Positions 25,121-34,020 of a DNA stretch of 64,000 nucleotides are shown here, piece after piece. The stretch is from contig JASCNX010000004.1 in NCBI GenBank assembly GCA_029968055.1, forward strand, positions 1 through 64,000, given 5' to 3'. Within the stretch, counting starts at the first letter, position 1. Each line of letters begins with the position of its first letter. The notes below the pieces were generated by a model. The model was not told the origin of the DNA. It saw nothing but the letters and a program-made list of their open reading frames with translations, and searched no databases. The translations under genes were made by a program, and so were the position numbers. This stretch comes from Xenophilus aerolatus (GTDB taxonomy: Bacteria > Pseudomonadota > Gammaproteobacteria > Burkholderiales > Burkholderiaceae_C).

Positions 25121-26056
25121 ATGACGTTGCCGATCTCGCTGGCGCGACGACTTCGCTTCCATCAACTCGAACTGGTCGTGGCGCTCGTGCAGTCGCGCAA
25201 CCTCGGCGTGGCCGCGCAGCAGCTCCACGTGACGCGCGCGGCGCTGAGCAAGTCGCTGCGTGAGCTGGAGTCGGCGATCGGTTCGCAGCTGTTCGACCGT
25301 TCGCCGGCCGGCATGGCGCCAACTGCGGCCGGCCTGAAGATGGCGCGCCACGCCCGGCTGCTGCTGGGGGAGCTGGATTCGCTGCGGCGCGACATGGCCG
25401 ATACCTCGCCCGCGCAAACGCCCCTGCTGCGCCTGGGCATGCCGCCCTTCCTGGCCGCCCACGTGGCGCCCGAGATGCTCGCGCGACTGCGTTCCGCGCT
25501 GCCGGGCACGCTCATCCAGGTGCACGAGGGCCGCCTCCATGCGCTGATCGAGCTGCTGCTGCGCGGCGACATCGACGCCGTGCTCGCGCTCTATGCGCCG
25601 CAGGCCGTGGCGGGCCTGGACCTGGGCATGCTGTCCATGCAGGCCTGCGGCGAGGTGCAGATGGTGGTGGTCGCCGCACGCGGCCTTCGGCTGCCGGGGC
25701 GCACCGCGCACGACTGGCAGTCGTTGAGCGGCCAGCCGTGGATCCTGCCGCACACGGGCACGCACCTGCGCACCTCGGTCGATCAGATGTTCAAGGCGGG
25801 CGGACAGGCGGCCCCGGTGCCCGCCATCGAATCGACCTCGCTCGAGGCGAACGTCCAGTTCGCCGCGGCGGGGCTGGGCCTGGCCGTCGTGCCCGCGCTG
25901 GCCGCCGCGGCGGAGATCGCGGCCGGCCGGCTGCGGATCGTTCGCACGCGCCAGCCCTTGCCCGCCACGCAGGTCATGCTCATGGTGCGCAAGGTGGCCA
26001 CGCTGTACGTGGACGTGCTCGACCGGCTGGCCGAAGCCGTCCGCCCGCCGCGCTGA
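25121..26056 (+). CDS. LysR-family regulator
   Basis: A 311-residue regulator. The N-terminal winged helix-turn-helix is FHQLELVVALVQSRNLGVAA through VTRAALSKSLRELESAIGSQLF. The effector domain starts near residue 95 (LLRLGMPPFLAAHVAPEML) and includes ANVQFAAAGLGLAVVPAL. It is transcribed away from the Bug receptor and NTF2-like genes, which it probably controls with a ligand taken up by that receptor (inference). Confidence 0.9.
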   Translation: MTLPISLARRLRFHQLELVVALVQSRNLGVAAQQLHVTRAALSKSLRELESAIGSQLFDRSPAGMAPTAAGLKMARHARLLLGELDSLRRDMADTSPAQTPLLRLGMPPFLAAHVAPEMLARLRSALPGTLIQVHEGRLHALIELLLRGDIDAVLALYAPQAVAGLDLGMLSMQACGEVQMVVVAARGLRLPGRTAHDWQSLSGQPWILPHTGTHLRTSVDQMFKAGGQAAPVPAIESTSLEANVQFAAAGLGLAVVPALAAAAEIAAGRLRIVRTRQPLPATQVMLMVRKVATLYVDVLDRLAEAVRPPR

Positions 26057-26095
26057 CCACCTTCGCCCTCGCGCGACGGCGCGACGCCAGCGAGG

Positions 26096-26947
26096 CTAGT
26101 CCTTGCGGACGGCGCGCAGCTCGGGCAGGTCCATCAGCAGGCCGACCTGGGCGGCCTCGGCCGCGATGCCCGCCGCCGCCGCATGCAGGGCGGGCAGGTG
26201 CCGCTCGACCATCTGCTCGGCCGTCGCGGCCTTGCGGTTCCAGTTGACGTTGAGCACGCCCAGCACCCGTCCCTCGGCGACGATGGGCAGGGCCAGGGCC
26301 TGCAGGCCGTCGTCGCGCGCCGGCAGGGCATGGCCGCCACCCCGGTACAGCGGGTGCCGCAGCGCCCACCCGCGCTGCCAGGACAGGCGCAGGTGCTGCA
26401 CCAGGTCGTTCAACGCCGCCACTTTCGCGTTGTGCGGGTCGACGCTGGCGCGGGCATGGCGGATCAGCGCCTGCTGCTGCGCCGCAGGCAGCGCGCACAG
26501 AAAGGCGATGCCCGAGGCCGAACCCAGCAGGTTCACGCGCACGCGCCCACGCCGGCGCCGCACATAGAAAGGACTCTGGCGCAGGTTGGACTCGAGCACC
26601 GTCATGAAGTCGTCGTCGTCGCGGTGCACGAGCAGGTCCGACGGCCACTCGATCTGCTGGCACAGCCGGTCCAGCCAGGGCGCCGCCACGTCGGCCAGCC
26701 GGTCCATCGGCCGGATGCTGGCCCCCAGCGCGTGCAACTGCACGCTGTTGCGGTAGCGCTGGTCGGCCATGCTGCGGCTGACGGCGTTGACGCCCATCAG
26801 CGTCTTGAGCATGCGCAGCAGCGTCGGCCCCGACAGGCCGGTGGCCCGCTGCAGTTCGACCAGCGTGGCGCCCTCGGGAAAGCGCTGGATGGCGCGCAGC
26901 ACCTCGAAGGCGCGCTCCACCGCGCGGATGGTCTTGATGCTGTCCAT
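26096..26947 (-). CDS. IclR-family regulator
   Basis: A 283-residue regulator. The N-terminal winged helix is TIRAVERAFEVLRAIQRFPEGATLVELQRATGLSGP-like sequence (first ~70 residues). The C-terminal IclR effector domain contains GSASGIAFLCALP and ALPIVAEGRVLGVLNVNW. The length and the sequence after the HTH resemble MhpR-like activators. The start codon lies three bases from a perfect 17-bp dyad, which suggests autoregulation together with control of the divergent Bug receptor gene. Confidence 0.9.
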   Translation of the reverse strand: MDSIKTIRAVERAFEVLRAIQRFPEGATLVELQRATGLSGPTLLRMLKTLMGVNAVSRSMADQRYRNSVQLHALGASIRPMDRLADVAAPWLDRLCQQIEWPSDLLVHRDDDDFMTVLESNLRQSPFYVRRRRGRVRVNLLGSASGIAFLCALPAAQQQALIRHARASVDPHNAKVAALNDLVQHLRLSWQRGWALRHPLYRGGGHALPARDDGLQALALPIVAEGRVLGVLNVNWNRKAATAEQMVERHLPALHAAAAGIAAEAAQVGLLMDLPELRAVRKD

Positions 26948-26949
26948 GA

Positions 26950-26966
26950 ATTACACCCAGTGTAAT
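26950..26966. promoter_or_regulatory. Perfect 7-3-7 dyad, likely IclR operator
   Basis: ATTACAC-CCA-GTGTAAT is a perfect inverted repeat placed directly before the IclR start codon and 72 bases before the divergent Bug receptor gene. It is AT-rich in an otherwise GC-rich region. IclR-family operators are typically short palindromes of this size. Occupancy would block the iclR translation start region. Confidence 0.7.
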
Positions 26967-27038
26967 GACGGCGCTTTTCGCTAGGGCGCCGTTCCGGCCG
27001 CCGTTAACTTCGCTGGCCAGGAGACAAGAAAGACACCG

Positions 27039-28064
27039 ATGACCCATTCCACCGCCGCGTTCCGCCGGCGCGCCTGGCTGCTGCGCCTCGCCGGCCTGGC
27101 CCTGCTGCCCACCGGCTTCGCTCCCGCAACGGCCCAGGAGCCGCCCGCGGGGCCCGCGCCCCGCCTGAAGCTGGCCACGATCACCACCGGCTTCGCGACC
27201 GGCGGCTCGGCGGACCTGACGGCCCGGCTGCTCGCCGACCATCTGCGGGGCCGCCATGCCGAGACCGTGATCGTCGACAACCGCGTGGGCGCGAGCGGCC
27301 GGCTCGCGGTCGAGCACGTGAAGGCCGCGCCGCCGGACGGCAGCAGCCTGCTCGTGAGCCCCAGCGGCATGATGGTGCTATTCCCCCACATCTACCGCAA
27401 CCTGCGCTACGACCCGCTCAAGGACTTCACGCCGGTCACGCCGCTGGCGCGCTTTCCTTTCGTGCTGGCCATCAGCGAACGGGTGCCGGCCGACGTCCGG
27501 ACCCTGGCGCAGTTCGTCGCCTGGTGCAAGGCGAACCCGAAGGAGGCCTCCTTCGGTTCCCCGGGTGCCGGCACCAGCGCGCACTTCTCCGGCATCCTGC
27601 TCGGCCGGCTGGCCGGCATGGAATTCACCCACGCCGCCTACCGCGGCATGGCGCCGCTGGTGCAGGACCTGATGGGCGGCCAGATCGCCGCGGGCGTGCT
27701 GACCCCGGCCGACGCATTGCCGCTGATGCCCTCGGGCCGGCTGCGCCTGATCGCCACCACCGGCACGCAGCGCTTCCGCTTCCTGCCGGCCGTGCCGACC
27801 TATGCCGAATCGGGCTTCCCCGACATCGTCATCGAGGAGTCGTACTCGCTGTATGCGCCGGCCGGCGTCCCGGCTGAGATGGTGGCGGCGCTGGCGCAGT
27901 CCACCCACCAGATGCTGGCGCTGCCGCAGACGCAGGCGCGCTTCGCGCAGATGGGGCTGGAGGTGGCGCCGCAAAGCCCCGCGCGCTTCCGCGCCGACCT
28001 GCAGGCCCTGCATGCCCGCTGGGGCGAGATCGTTCGCACCTCCGGCTTCACGCCCACCGACTGA
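27039..28064 (+). CDS. Bug/TctC-type periplasmic solute receptor
   Basis: A 341-residue receptor with an Arg-rich signal peptide (FRRRAWLLRLAGLALLPTGF) ending near ATAQEPP. The fold markers are ITTGFATGGSADLTARLLADHL, NRVGASGRLAVEHVKAAPPDG and FTHAAYRGMAPLVQDLMGGQ. It is divergent from the IclR gene, and the FAD-dependent oxidoreductase follows 118 bases on, so receptor and oxidoreductase may serve one substrate. Confidence 0.9.
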   Translation: MTHSTAAFRRRAWLLRLAGLALLPTGFAPATAQEPPAGPAPRLKLATITTGFATGGSADLTARLLADHLRGRHAETVIVDNRVGASGRLAVEHVKAAPPDGSSLLVSPSGMMVLFPHIYRNLRYDPLKDFTPVTPLARFPFVLAISERVPADVRTLAQFVAWCKANPKEASFGSPGAGTSAHFSGILLGRLAGMEFTHAAYRGMAPLVQDLMGGQIAAGVLTPADALPLMPSGRLRLIATTGTQRFRFLPAVPTYAESGFPDIVIEESYSLYAPAGVPAEMVAALAQSTHQMLALPQTQARFAQMGLEVAPQSPARFRADLQALHARWGEIVRTSGFTPTD

Positions 28065-28182
28065 GCCAGCCGCCCCTTTCGCCCCGCCCTGCCGCCCGGC
28101 AGCGACGCCCGCATGCGCCGCTGCCGGGCCGCGGCATGGGCAGTCAGGCCCCTCTTTCCTTTTCCATCGATCGATTCCTCCC

Positions 28183-29592
28183 ATGAGCACCCAAAACGTT
28201 TCCTCCCCCACCGTCGACGGCATCCCCGTCATCGCCGAAGCCGACGTGGTCGTGATCGGCGCCGGCCCCGGCGGCTTTGCCGCGGCACTGCGCGCCCGCC
28301 GCGAAGGCTGCAGCGTGGTCATCGTCGAGAAGTTCGACATGCCCGGCGGCGTCCACACCAGCGGGTTGCAAGGCGCCGCCAACACCGGCGTGGGCGGCAT
28401 CCACACCGAACTGATGGCGCGCTTCGACCGCGAGGGCTGCCTCTACACCGCCGACGAGAAAAGCCTGCCCGACTGGGCCGGCAACCCGCTCGCCCACTAC
28501 GACTACTACCTGCCGCCGGGCAGCGCCTTCCAGCGCACCTCCTTCAACCCCGACGGCGCGGGCAACGTCATGCTGCGCATGCTTGACGAAGCCGGCGTGC
28601 AGGCCATCTATGGCGCGGCCTTCGCCGACGTCGTGATGGCGGCCGAGGGCGACGGCCGGCGCATCACGCATGCCATCGTGGAAACGGTCGAAGGCCGGCG
28701 TGCCATCGCCGGGCGAATCTTCGTCGAAGGCACCGGCACGGCCGAGGTGGTCGCCCGGGCAGGCGCGCCCTTCGTGCGCGGCGGCGGCCGCCAGCCGGAG
28801 ACGGTGGCCCACGACGGCCAGTCGCGCCCTGTGCCCGGCGGCCTGCTGTGGATCATGGGCGGCATCGACTTCGCCCGCACCGCCGCCTACCAGAAGGCCG
28901 AGGACGACCCGCGGCTGGAGCGGCTCATCGCACGCGCCCGCGAGGCCGGCGACATCCCGCCCGAGCTGTACCGGCCGCGGCTCGCCGACAAGGGCGTGTA
29001 CGGCGACCACTACATCGGCCACCCGACGGTGGACATGAGCCCGATCCAGGGGCCAGGCACCTTCATCCTGTGGCAGAACGTCCCCTACGAATGGGCGCTG
29101 CACATGGACGACGACGCCGAGCATGCCTCGCGCGCCAAGCGCGAGCTGCGCCGGCTGATCGACGCCGAGGCGCAGTTCCTGCGCAAGTACGTGCCCGGCT
29201 TCGAGGACGCCTTCATTGCGCACGTGGGCCGCTACGTGGGCGTGCGCGACGGGCGCCATCCGCTGGGCGAGTACGTGTTCTCGATGGACGACGCGCGCGA
29301 GGAGCGCCGCTTCGCCGACGCGGTCACGCGGCCGATGACCAAGACCTTCTTCTGGGATGCGTACGCGAAGTACAGCTTCGAGGTGCCCTACCGCTGCTTC
29401 CTGCCGCGCGAGGTGAACAACCTGCTGCTCACCGGCGCCTCGCTGTCCTTCACCTTCGAGACCATCTTCATGGTGATGCGCAACTTTCCCTGGTGCACGC
29501 AGACGGGCGAGATCGCCGGCCTGGCGGCGGCGCGCTGCATCCGCGAAGGCGTGGGCCCGAAGCAGCTGGCGTGGACCGAGCCGCTGTTCTGA
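28183..29592 (+). CDS. FAD-dependent oxidoreductase (FAD_oxidored family)
   Basis: A 469-residue flavoprotein. The N-terminal dinucleotide-binding motif is ADVVVIGAGPGGFAAALRARREGCSVVIVEKF (Rossmann GXGXXG, residues about 20-50), followed by GGVHTSGLQGAANTGVGG. A second FAD-contacting region near the C-terminus, NLLLTGASLSFTFET followed by GEIAGLAAARCIREG, matches this family. There is no signal peptide, so it acts in the cytosol. The substrate is unknown. It sits between two Bug receptor genes. Confidence 0.88.
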   Translation: MSTQNVSSPTVDGIPVIAEADVVVIGAGPGGFAAALRARREGCSVVIVEKFDMPGGVHTSGLQGAANTGVGGIHTELMARFDREGCLYTADEKSLPDWAGNPLAHYDYYLPPGSAFQRTSFNPDGAGNVMLRMLDEAGVQAIYGAAFADVVMAAEGDGRRITHAIVETVEGRRAIAGRIFVEGTGTAEVVARAGAPFVRGGGRQPETVAHDGQSRPVPGGLLWIMGGIDFARTAAYQKAEDDPRLERLIARAREAGDIPPELYRPRLADKGVYGDHYIGHPTVDMSPIQGPGTFILWQNVPYEWALHMDDDAEHASRAKRELRRLIDAEAQFLRKYVPGFEDAFIAHVGRYVGVRDGRHPLGEYVFSMDDAREERRFADAVTRPMTKTFFWDAYAKYSFEVPYRCFLPREVNNLLLTGASLSFTFETIFMVMRNFPWCTQTGEIAGLAAARCIREGVGPKQLAWTEPLF

Positions 29593-29639
29593 ACCCGTCC
29601 GCCCGACCCCTGTAGACCGAGAACGAAGGAGACGCACCC

Positions 29640-30623
29640 ATGCCCACACGAAGACAGATCCTGCATGCCGCCACGGCCGCCACCGCCACCGCCGCCTTGG
29701 GCGCGCCATGCCTGGGGCTGGCGGCAACGCAGCTGCCGGACACCATCCGCATCATCGTGGTGGTGCCACCGGGTGCGAGCATGGACAACGTGGCCCGACT
29801 GGTCGCCGAGCGGCTCAAGCCCGTGCTCAAGCGCCAGGTGCTGGTCGACTACAAGCCCGGCGCGACCGGGCTGGTCGCCAGCCAGTACCTCAAGACCACC
29901 GAGCCCGACGGCGGCACCGTGATGTTCGCGCCGATCGCGGTGGCGGCCTTCTTCCCCTTCCTCTACACCCGGCTGCCCTACGACCCCGACACCGACCTGG
30001 TGCCGGTGTGCGACGGCGTGCACATCCCGCACGCGCTGGCCGTGCCGACGGCCGGGCCGCGCACGCTCGCCGCCTTCCTCGACCAGGCGCGCGCCGATCG
30101 CCTGCGCGCCAGCGTCGGCACCTCGAGCATGGGCAGCGTGGGCGCGCTGCTGATGCTGCGGCTGAGCCAGCTCGCCAAGGTGGACCTGCAGCTCGTCGCC
30201 TACAAGGGCGGCCAGCCCCTGCTCACCGACCTGATGGGCAACCAGGTGCCGGCGGGCGTTTCGGTGATCTCCGACTACCTGGCGCAGCACCAGGCCGGAC
30301 GGGTGCGCATCCTGGCGGCCGGCAGCCGCGAGCGCACGGCCCTCGCGCCGGACATTCCCACGCTGGCGGAGTCCGGCTTCCCCGACCTGTACGGCGCCTC
30401 GTCCATCGGCTTCTTCGTGCGTGGCGGCACGCCGGACCCGCTGGTGCAGGCGATGTCGAGCGCGATCAACGCCGTGCTGGCCACGCCGGACGCGCGGGAA
30501 CGGCTGCTGGCCATGGGCGCGGAACCCAAGGGCGGGTCCGCTGAGGCCTTCCGCCAGCTCGCCCGCACCGAACGGGCGCGCTGGGAGCCGGTGGCCAAGG
30601 CCGCCAACATCCGCATCGACTAG
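29640..30623 (+). CDS. Bug/TctC-type periplasmic solute receptor
   Basis: A 327-residue receptor with a Tat-like signal (TRRQILHAATAATATAALG) and mature sequence beginning near LPDTIRIIVVVPPGASMDNVARLVAERL. Other markers are KPGATGLVASQYLKTTEPDGG and VAYKGGQPLLTDLMGNQVPAG. It follows the FAD oxidoreductase by 47 bases and probably belongs to the same transcript as it and the receptor at 27039. Confidence 0.9.
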   Translation: MPTRRQILHAATAATATAALGAPCLGLAATQLPDTIRIIVVVPPGASMDNVARLVAERLKPVLKRQVLVDYKPGATGLVASQYLKTTEPDGGTVMFAPIAVAAFFPFLYTRLPYDPDTDLVPVCDGVHIPHALAVPTAGPRTLAAFLDQARADRLRASVGTSSMGSVGALLMLRLSQLAKVDLQLVAYKGGQPLLTDLMGNQVPAGVSVISDYLAQHQAGRVRILAAGSRERTALAPDIPTLAESGFPDLYGASSIGFFVRGGTPDPLVQAMSSAINAVLATPDARERLLAMGAEPKGGSAEAFRQLARTERARWEPVAKAANIRID

Positions 30624-30822
30624 GCCCCGGCCGGGCACCGGCCGGCCGCCCCGCTCGTGCAGATGGGCCGGCACCGCAGCGATCGGAACCGTTGATTCGA
30701 TCCGTGCAATGGATTGTTGAGCACCGCGGCATATACGGCGCAGGCTGCAGCCCGTATCTTCACCGCGCGCCTGCGCCGCGACGCGGGCGCCTCACGCTCC
30801 ATCCCTTCCATCGATTCATCCC

Positions 30823-32292
30823 ATGCACCTGCCCTACGCCTGCTCCTGCTGTTCCCCTGCCCCCGGCCTCACGCGCCGCCGCCTCCTGCTGGGTGCCGCC
30901 GGTGCCGGCGCCGGTGCGCTGCTGGCCGGTTGCGCCGCCACCGGCGGCGGCGTGGCACCGGCCGGCAACAGCTATGTGCTGCGCGGCGGCCACGTGATCA
31001 GCATGGACCCGGCCGTCGGCGACATCGCCGGCGCCGACGTGCTGGTGCAGGGCGGCCGGATCGCCGCCATCGGCACCGGCCTGGCCGTGGGCGATGCGCA
31101 GGTCGTCGATGCCCGCGGCATGATCGTCATGCCGGGCTTCGTCGAGACCCACTGGCACATGTGGAACTCGCTGCTCAAGAACATGCTGCGCCCCGGCGTC
31201 GAGTACTTCGGCCTGAAGGCCGGGCTGATCGAGCATCACCGCCCGCTCGACTACTACCGCGCCAATCGGCTGGCCATCGTCGAGGCCATCAACGCCGGCT
31301 TCACCACGGTCAACAACTTCGCGCACAACACCCGCACGCCCGCGCACGTGGACGCGGAACTGCAGGCGCTGGCCGAAATCGGCATCCGCGCCCGCTACTC
31401 CTACGGCTACATCGATCCCATGCCCGCGGAACAGACCATGCCGCTGGCCGACCTGCGCCGCGTCAAGGCCCAGTGGTTCGGCAGCGGCTCGCCTTTCGGC
31501 GACCGCGTGGACCTGGGGGTGGCACTGCGCGGCGACCAGGGCTCGACCCGCGAGGTCTTCCGGCAGGAACTGCAGGTGGCCCGCGAACTGGGCCTGCCCA
31601 AGGTGATGCACATCGGCCAGTCGCGGCGCTTCCGCGTCAATGTGGCCGAGCTGGTGCGCCTGGGCTTCATCGACCCGCAGACGCTGCTGGTGCACGGCAT
31701 GGCCGCGACGCCCGAGGACCGGGCCGCCATGGCCTCGCTGGGCCTGTCGCTGTCGGTGTCGCCGCAGTCCGAGCTGCGCCTGGCCGGCGACGGCGACTAC
31801 CGCGAGCAACTGCTGCAGATGCTGGCCGCGAAGATCAACGTGTGCTTCTCCATCGACGCGACCTCGCTGGGCACCGTCTCGCCCTTCGACGCCATGAACA
31901 CGACCTGGAGCCTGGGCATCCCCTGGACGCAGACGCCCTCGGAGAAGCTGCCGCGCGTGGACTTCGACCAGTGCCTGCAGATGGCGACCATCAACGGCGC
32001 CAGGGCGCTGGGCCTGCAGGACCGCATCGGCTCGCTCGCGCCGGGCAAGCAGGCCGACATCGTGCTCGTGCGCACCACCGACCTCAACATGAGCCCGCTG
32101 GGCGAGCCGCGCAGCGCCGTGGTCCGATCGGCCACGCCGGCCAACGTGGACACCGTCATCGTCGGCGGCCGTTTCCTCAAGCGCGGCGGACGGCTGATCG
32201 GCGTGGACCCGGCGCAGGTGATGGCCGATGCCGAGGAGTCGCTGCGCGCCATCCGCCAGCGGGCCGGCGGCGCCTGGGCGCCCAAGGCCTGA
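30823..32292 (+). CDS. Exported amidohydrolase (chlorohydrolase-like), Tat lipoprotein
   Basis: A 489-residue amidohydrolase. The N-terminus combines a twin-arginine motif (TRRRLLLGAAGAGAG) with a lipobox (LLAGC, Cys37), so it is predicted to be a membrane-anchored periplasmic enzyme. Metal-site motifs: ETHWHMW (H110, H112), VMHIGQS and LLVHGMA histidines, and a C-terminal SIDATS aspartate. NGARALGLQDRIGSLAPGKQADIVLV closes the composite beta-sandwich. It resembles SsnA/AtzA-type deaminases or hydrolases. Periplasmic placement is unusual for this fold. It probably acts on a substrate related to the neighbouring receptors (inference). Confidence 0.85.
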   Translation: MHLPYACSCCSPAPGLTRRRLLLGAAGAGAGALLAGCAATGGGVAPAGNSYVLRGGHVISMDPAVGDIAGADVLVQGGRIAAIGTGLAVGDAQVVDARGMIVMPGFVETHWHMWNSLLKNMLRPGVEYFGLKAGLIEHHRPLDYYRANRLAIVEAINAGFTTVNNFAHNTRTPAHVDAELQALAEIGIRARYSYGYIDPMPAEQTMPLADLRRVKAQWFGSGSPFGDRVDLGVALRGDQGSTREVFRQELQVARELGLPKVMHIGQSRRFRVNVAELVRLGFIDPQTLLVHGMAATPEDRAAMASLGLSLSVSPQSELRLAGDGDYREQLLQMLAAKINVCFSIDATSLGTVSPFDAMNTTWSLGIPWTQTPSEKLPRVDFDQCLQMATINGARALGLQDRIGSLAPGKQADIVLVRTTDLNMSPLGEPRSAVVRSATPANVDTVIVGGRFLKRGGRLIGVDPAQVMADAEESLRAIRQRAGGAWAPKA

Positions 32293-32325
32293 AGGCCGCC
32301 ACCTCACTGGCGCGAAGCCGGGCCC

Positions 32326-33273
32326 TCACGCAGATGCCGCAGCGATCCTTTCCTGCAGCACCTCCACGAAGGCCCGCACTTTCGCTGGCCGGAAGCGGGC
32401 CGCCGGGAACACGGCATGGATGCCGCCCGACGGCAAGGTCCACTCAGGAAGCACTGGCACGAGATGGCCCGCCGCGAGGTCGTCGGCCACCACATAGTCG
32501 GGCAGCACCGACAGCCCCGCGCCCTGGCGCACCGCCTCGCGCACGGCCAGCGTGGCGTCCAGCGAAATGACCGAGTTCGCCGCCACGATGCGCCGCTGAG
32601 CGTCGCCGCGCGAGAAGGTCCAGCGGGCGGGCTCGCGCAGCGCCGCATTGGCCACGAAGGGCAGCATGCCCAGGTCCTCGGGATGGGCCAGCGTGGCGAG
32701 GCGTGACTGCCACGACGGCGCGGCCACCAGCAGTTGGCGGAAGGTGCCGATCTGCCGGGACTGCACGCTGGGCTCCGTCAGCCAGCCGACGCGGATCGCC
32801 AGTTCCACGTCTCCGGCCATCACGTCGACCCATTGGTCGCTGAGCATGGCGTCCACCTTGCATCGCGGATAGCGCCGCGTGAAGGCGGCAATCGCGGGCA
32901 CCACGGCCGCGATGCCGTAGTCGAGCGTGGCGGTGAGCCGCAGCGTGCCGGAAGGCATCGCCGCGGCCTCGTTCAGTTCGTCGAAGGCATCGTGCGCCTG
33001 CGCCAGGATCAGTGCGCAGCGCTCGTAGAAGGCCTGGCCCGCGGCAGTGGCCGCCACCCGGCGCGTGGTGCGCGTGAGCAGTGCGGTGTGGAATTCCCGC
33101 TCCAGCCGCGCCACCTGCTGGCTCACCACCGCCTTGGTGATGCCCAGCCGCTCGGCGGCCGCGGTGAAGCTGCCGGTCTCGACCACGGCGGCGAAATAGG
33201 CCAGCCGCTTGAGGTTGCCGAGGTGCCCGCTGTCGGCCTCGTTCGGATTGTTTGCTTTTGCCATACGCATCAT
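32326..33273 (-). CDS. LysR-family regulator
   Basis: A 315-residue regulator with the HTH LAYFAAVVETGSFTAAAERL through KAVVSQQVARLEREF and the substrate-binding domain in PSGTLRLTATLDYGIAAVVPAI. A shorter start (MAKANNP, three codons in) is possible. It is divergent from the DsbA-like and MBL genes and convergent with the amidohydrolase, and the short divergent gap makes the DsbA/MBL pair its likely target. Confidence 0.9.
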   Translation of the reverse strand: MMRMAKANNPNEADSGHLGNLKRLAYFAAVVETGSFTAAAERLGITKAVVSQQVARLEREFHTALLTRTTRRVAATAAGQAFYERCALILAQAHDAFDELNEAAAMPSGTLRLTATLDYGIAAVVPAIAAFTRRYPRCKVDAMLSDQWVDVMAGDVELAIRVGWLTEPSVQSRQIGTFRQLLVAAPSWQSRLATLAHPEDLGMLPFVANAALREPARWTFSRGDAQRRIVAANSVISLDATLAVREAVRQGAGLSVLPDYVVADDLAAGHLVPVLPEWTLPSGGIHAVFPAARFRPAKVRAFVEVLQERIAAASA

Positions 33274-33343
33274 CTGCCTGTGCGGGATTTATCACTGCAT
33301 TCTGGCCGCCTACGATCACGCCCTCATCTTCCGGAGCCCTGCC

Positions 33344-33985
33344 ATGACGCCCACCGTGCACTACATCTTCGACCCGCTGTGCGGCTGGTGCTACGGCGCC
33401 GGCCCCGCGCTCGCGGCCCTCGCCGCCACCCCCGAAGTCACGGTGCGCCTGCAGCCCAGCGGCCTGTTCTCCGAAGCCGGTGCCCGTCCGATGGACGACG
33501 ACTTCGCGGGCTATGCCTGGAGCAACGACCAGCGCATCGAGCGGCTGACGGGCCAGCCCTTTTCCGAGCGCTACCGCGACCAGGTGCTCGCCGACCGCCA
33601 CCAGCGCTTCGACAGTGGCCCGGCCACGCTGGCGCTGACGGCCGTGGCACTCACGGCACCGCAGCGCGAAGCCGATGCGCTCAAGGCCATCCAGCAGGCC
33701 CGCTACGTGGAAGGCCGCGACATCACCGACACCGACACGCTGGCCACGTTGCTCGAATCCCTCGGGCTCGAAGACGCGGCGGCGCGCCTGCGCCAGCCCG
33801 ACCTGGCCCTGCTCAGCGCCAACCAGCAACGCGTGGCCCAGGCGCAGGCGATGCTGCGGCAGGCCGGTGCCGGCGGCGTGCCGACCTTCGTCCTGGAACG
33901 CGACGGCCAGCGCCAAGTGCTGCATTCGGGCGCGGCGTTTTCCGACCCCCAGGCCTTCGTCGCGCAGCTGACGGCCGGCCGCTGA
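33344..33985 (+). CDS. DsbA-family (FrnE-like) thiol oxidoreductase
   Basis: A 213-residue protein with the redox motif DPLCGWCYG (CGWC, residues 13-16), the helical insertion of the DsbA fold, and GAGGVPTFVLE with the cis-proline. There is no signal peptide, so it is a cytosolic FrnE/2-hydroxychromene-isomerase-like member. A CGGAG Shine-Dalgarno precedes the start. The next gene, an exported MBL-fold protein, begins 35 bases later, so the two probably share a transcript. Confidence 0.87.
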   Translation: MTPTVHYIFDPLCGWCYGAGPALAALAATPEVTVRLQPSGLFSEAGARPMDDDFAGYAWSNDQRIERLTGQPFSERYRDQVLADRHQRFDSGPATLALTAVALTAPQREADALKAIQQARYVEGRDITDTDTLATLLESLGLEDAAARLRQPDLALLSANQQRVAQAQAMLRQAGAGGVPTFVLERDGQRQVLHSGAAFSDPQAFVAQLTAGR

Positions 33986-34020
33986 ATCCCCTCCGCATCC
34001 CGCTTCGCACAAAGACCCTC

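Noticed and set aside
30624..30822. Search for a regulatory dyad upstream of the amidohydrolase
   Set aside because: Only a 5-base GATCG/CGATC pair was seen, too short to support a site; nothing else was found in this 199-base gap.
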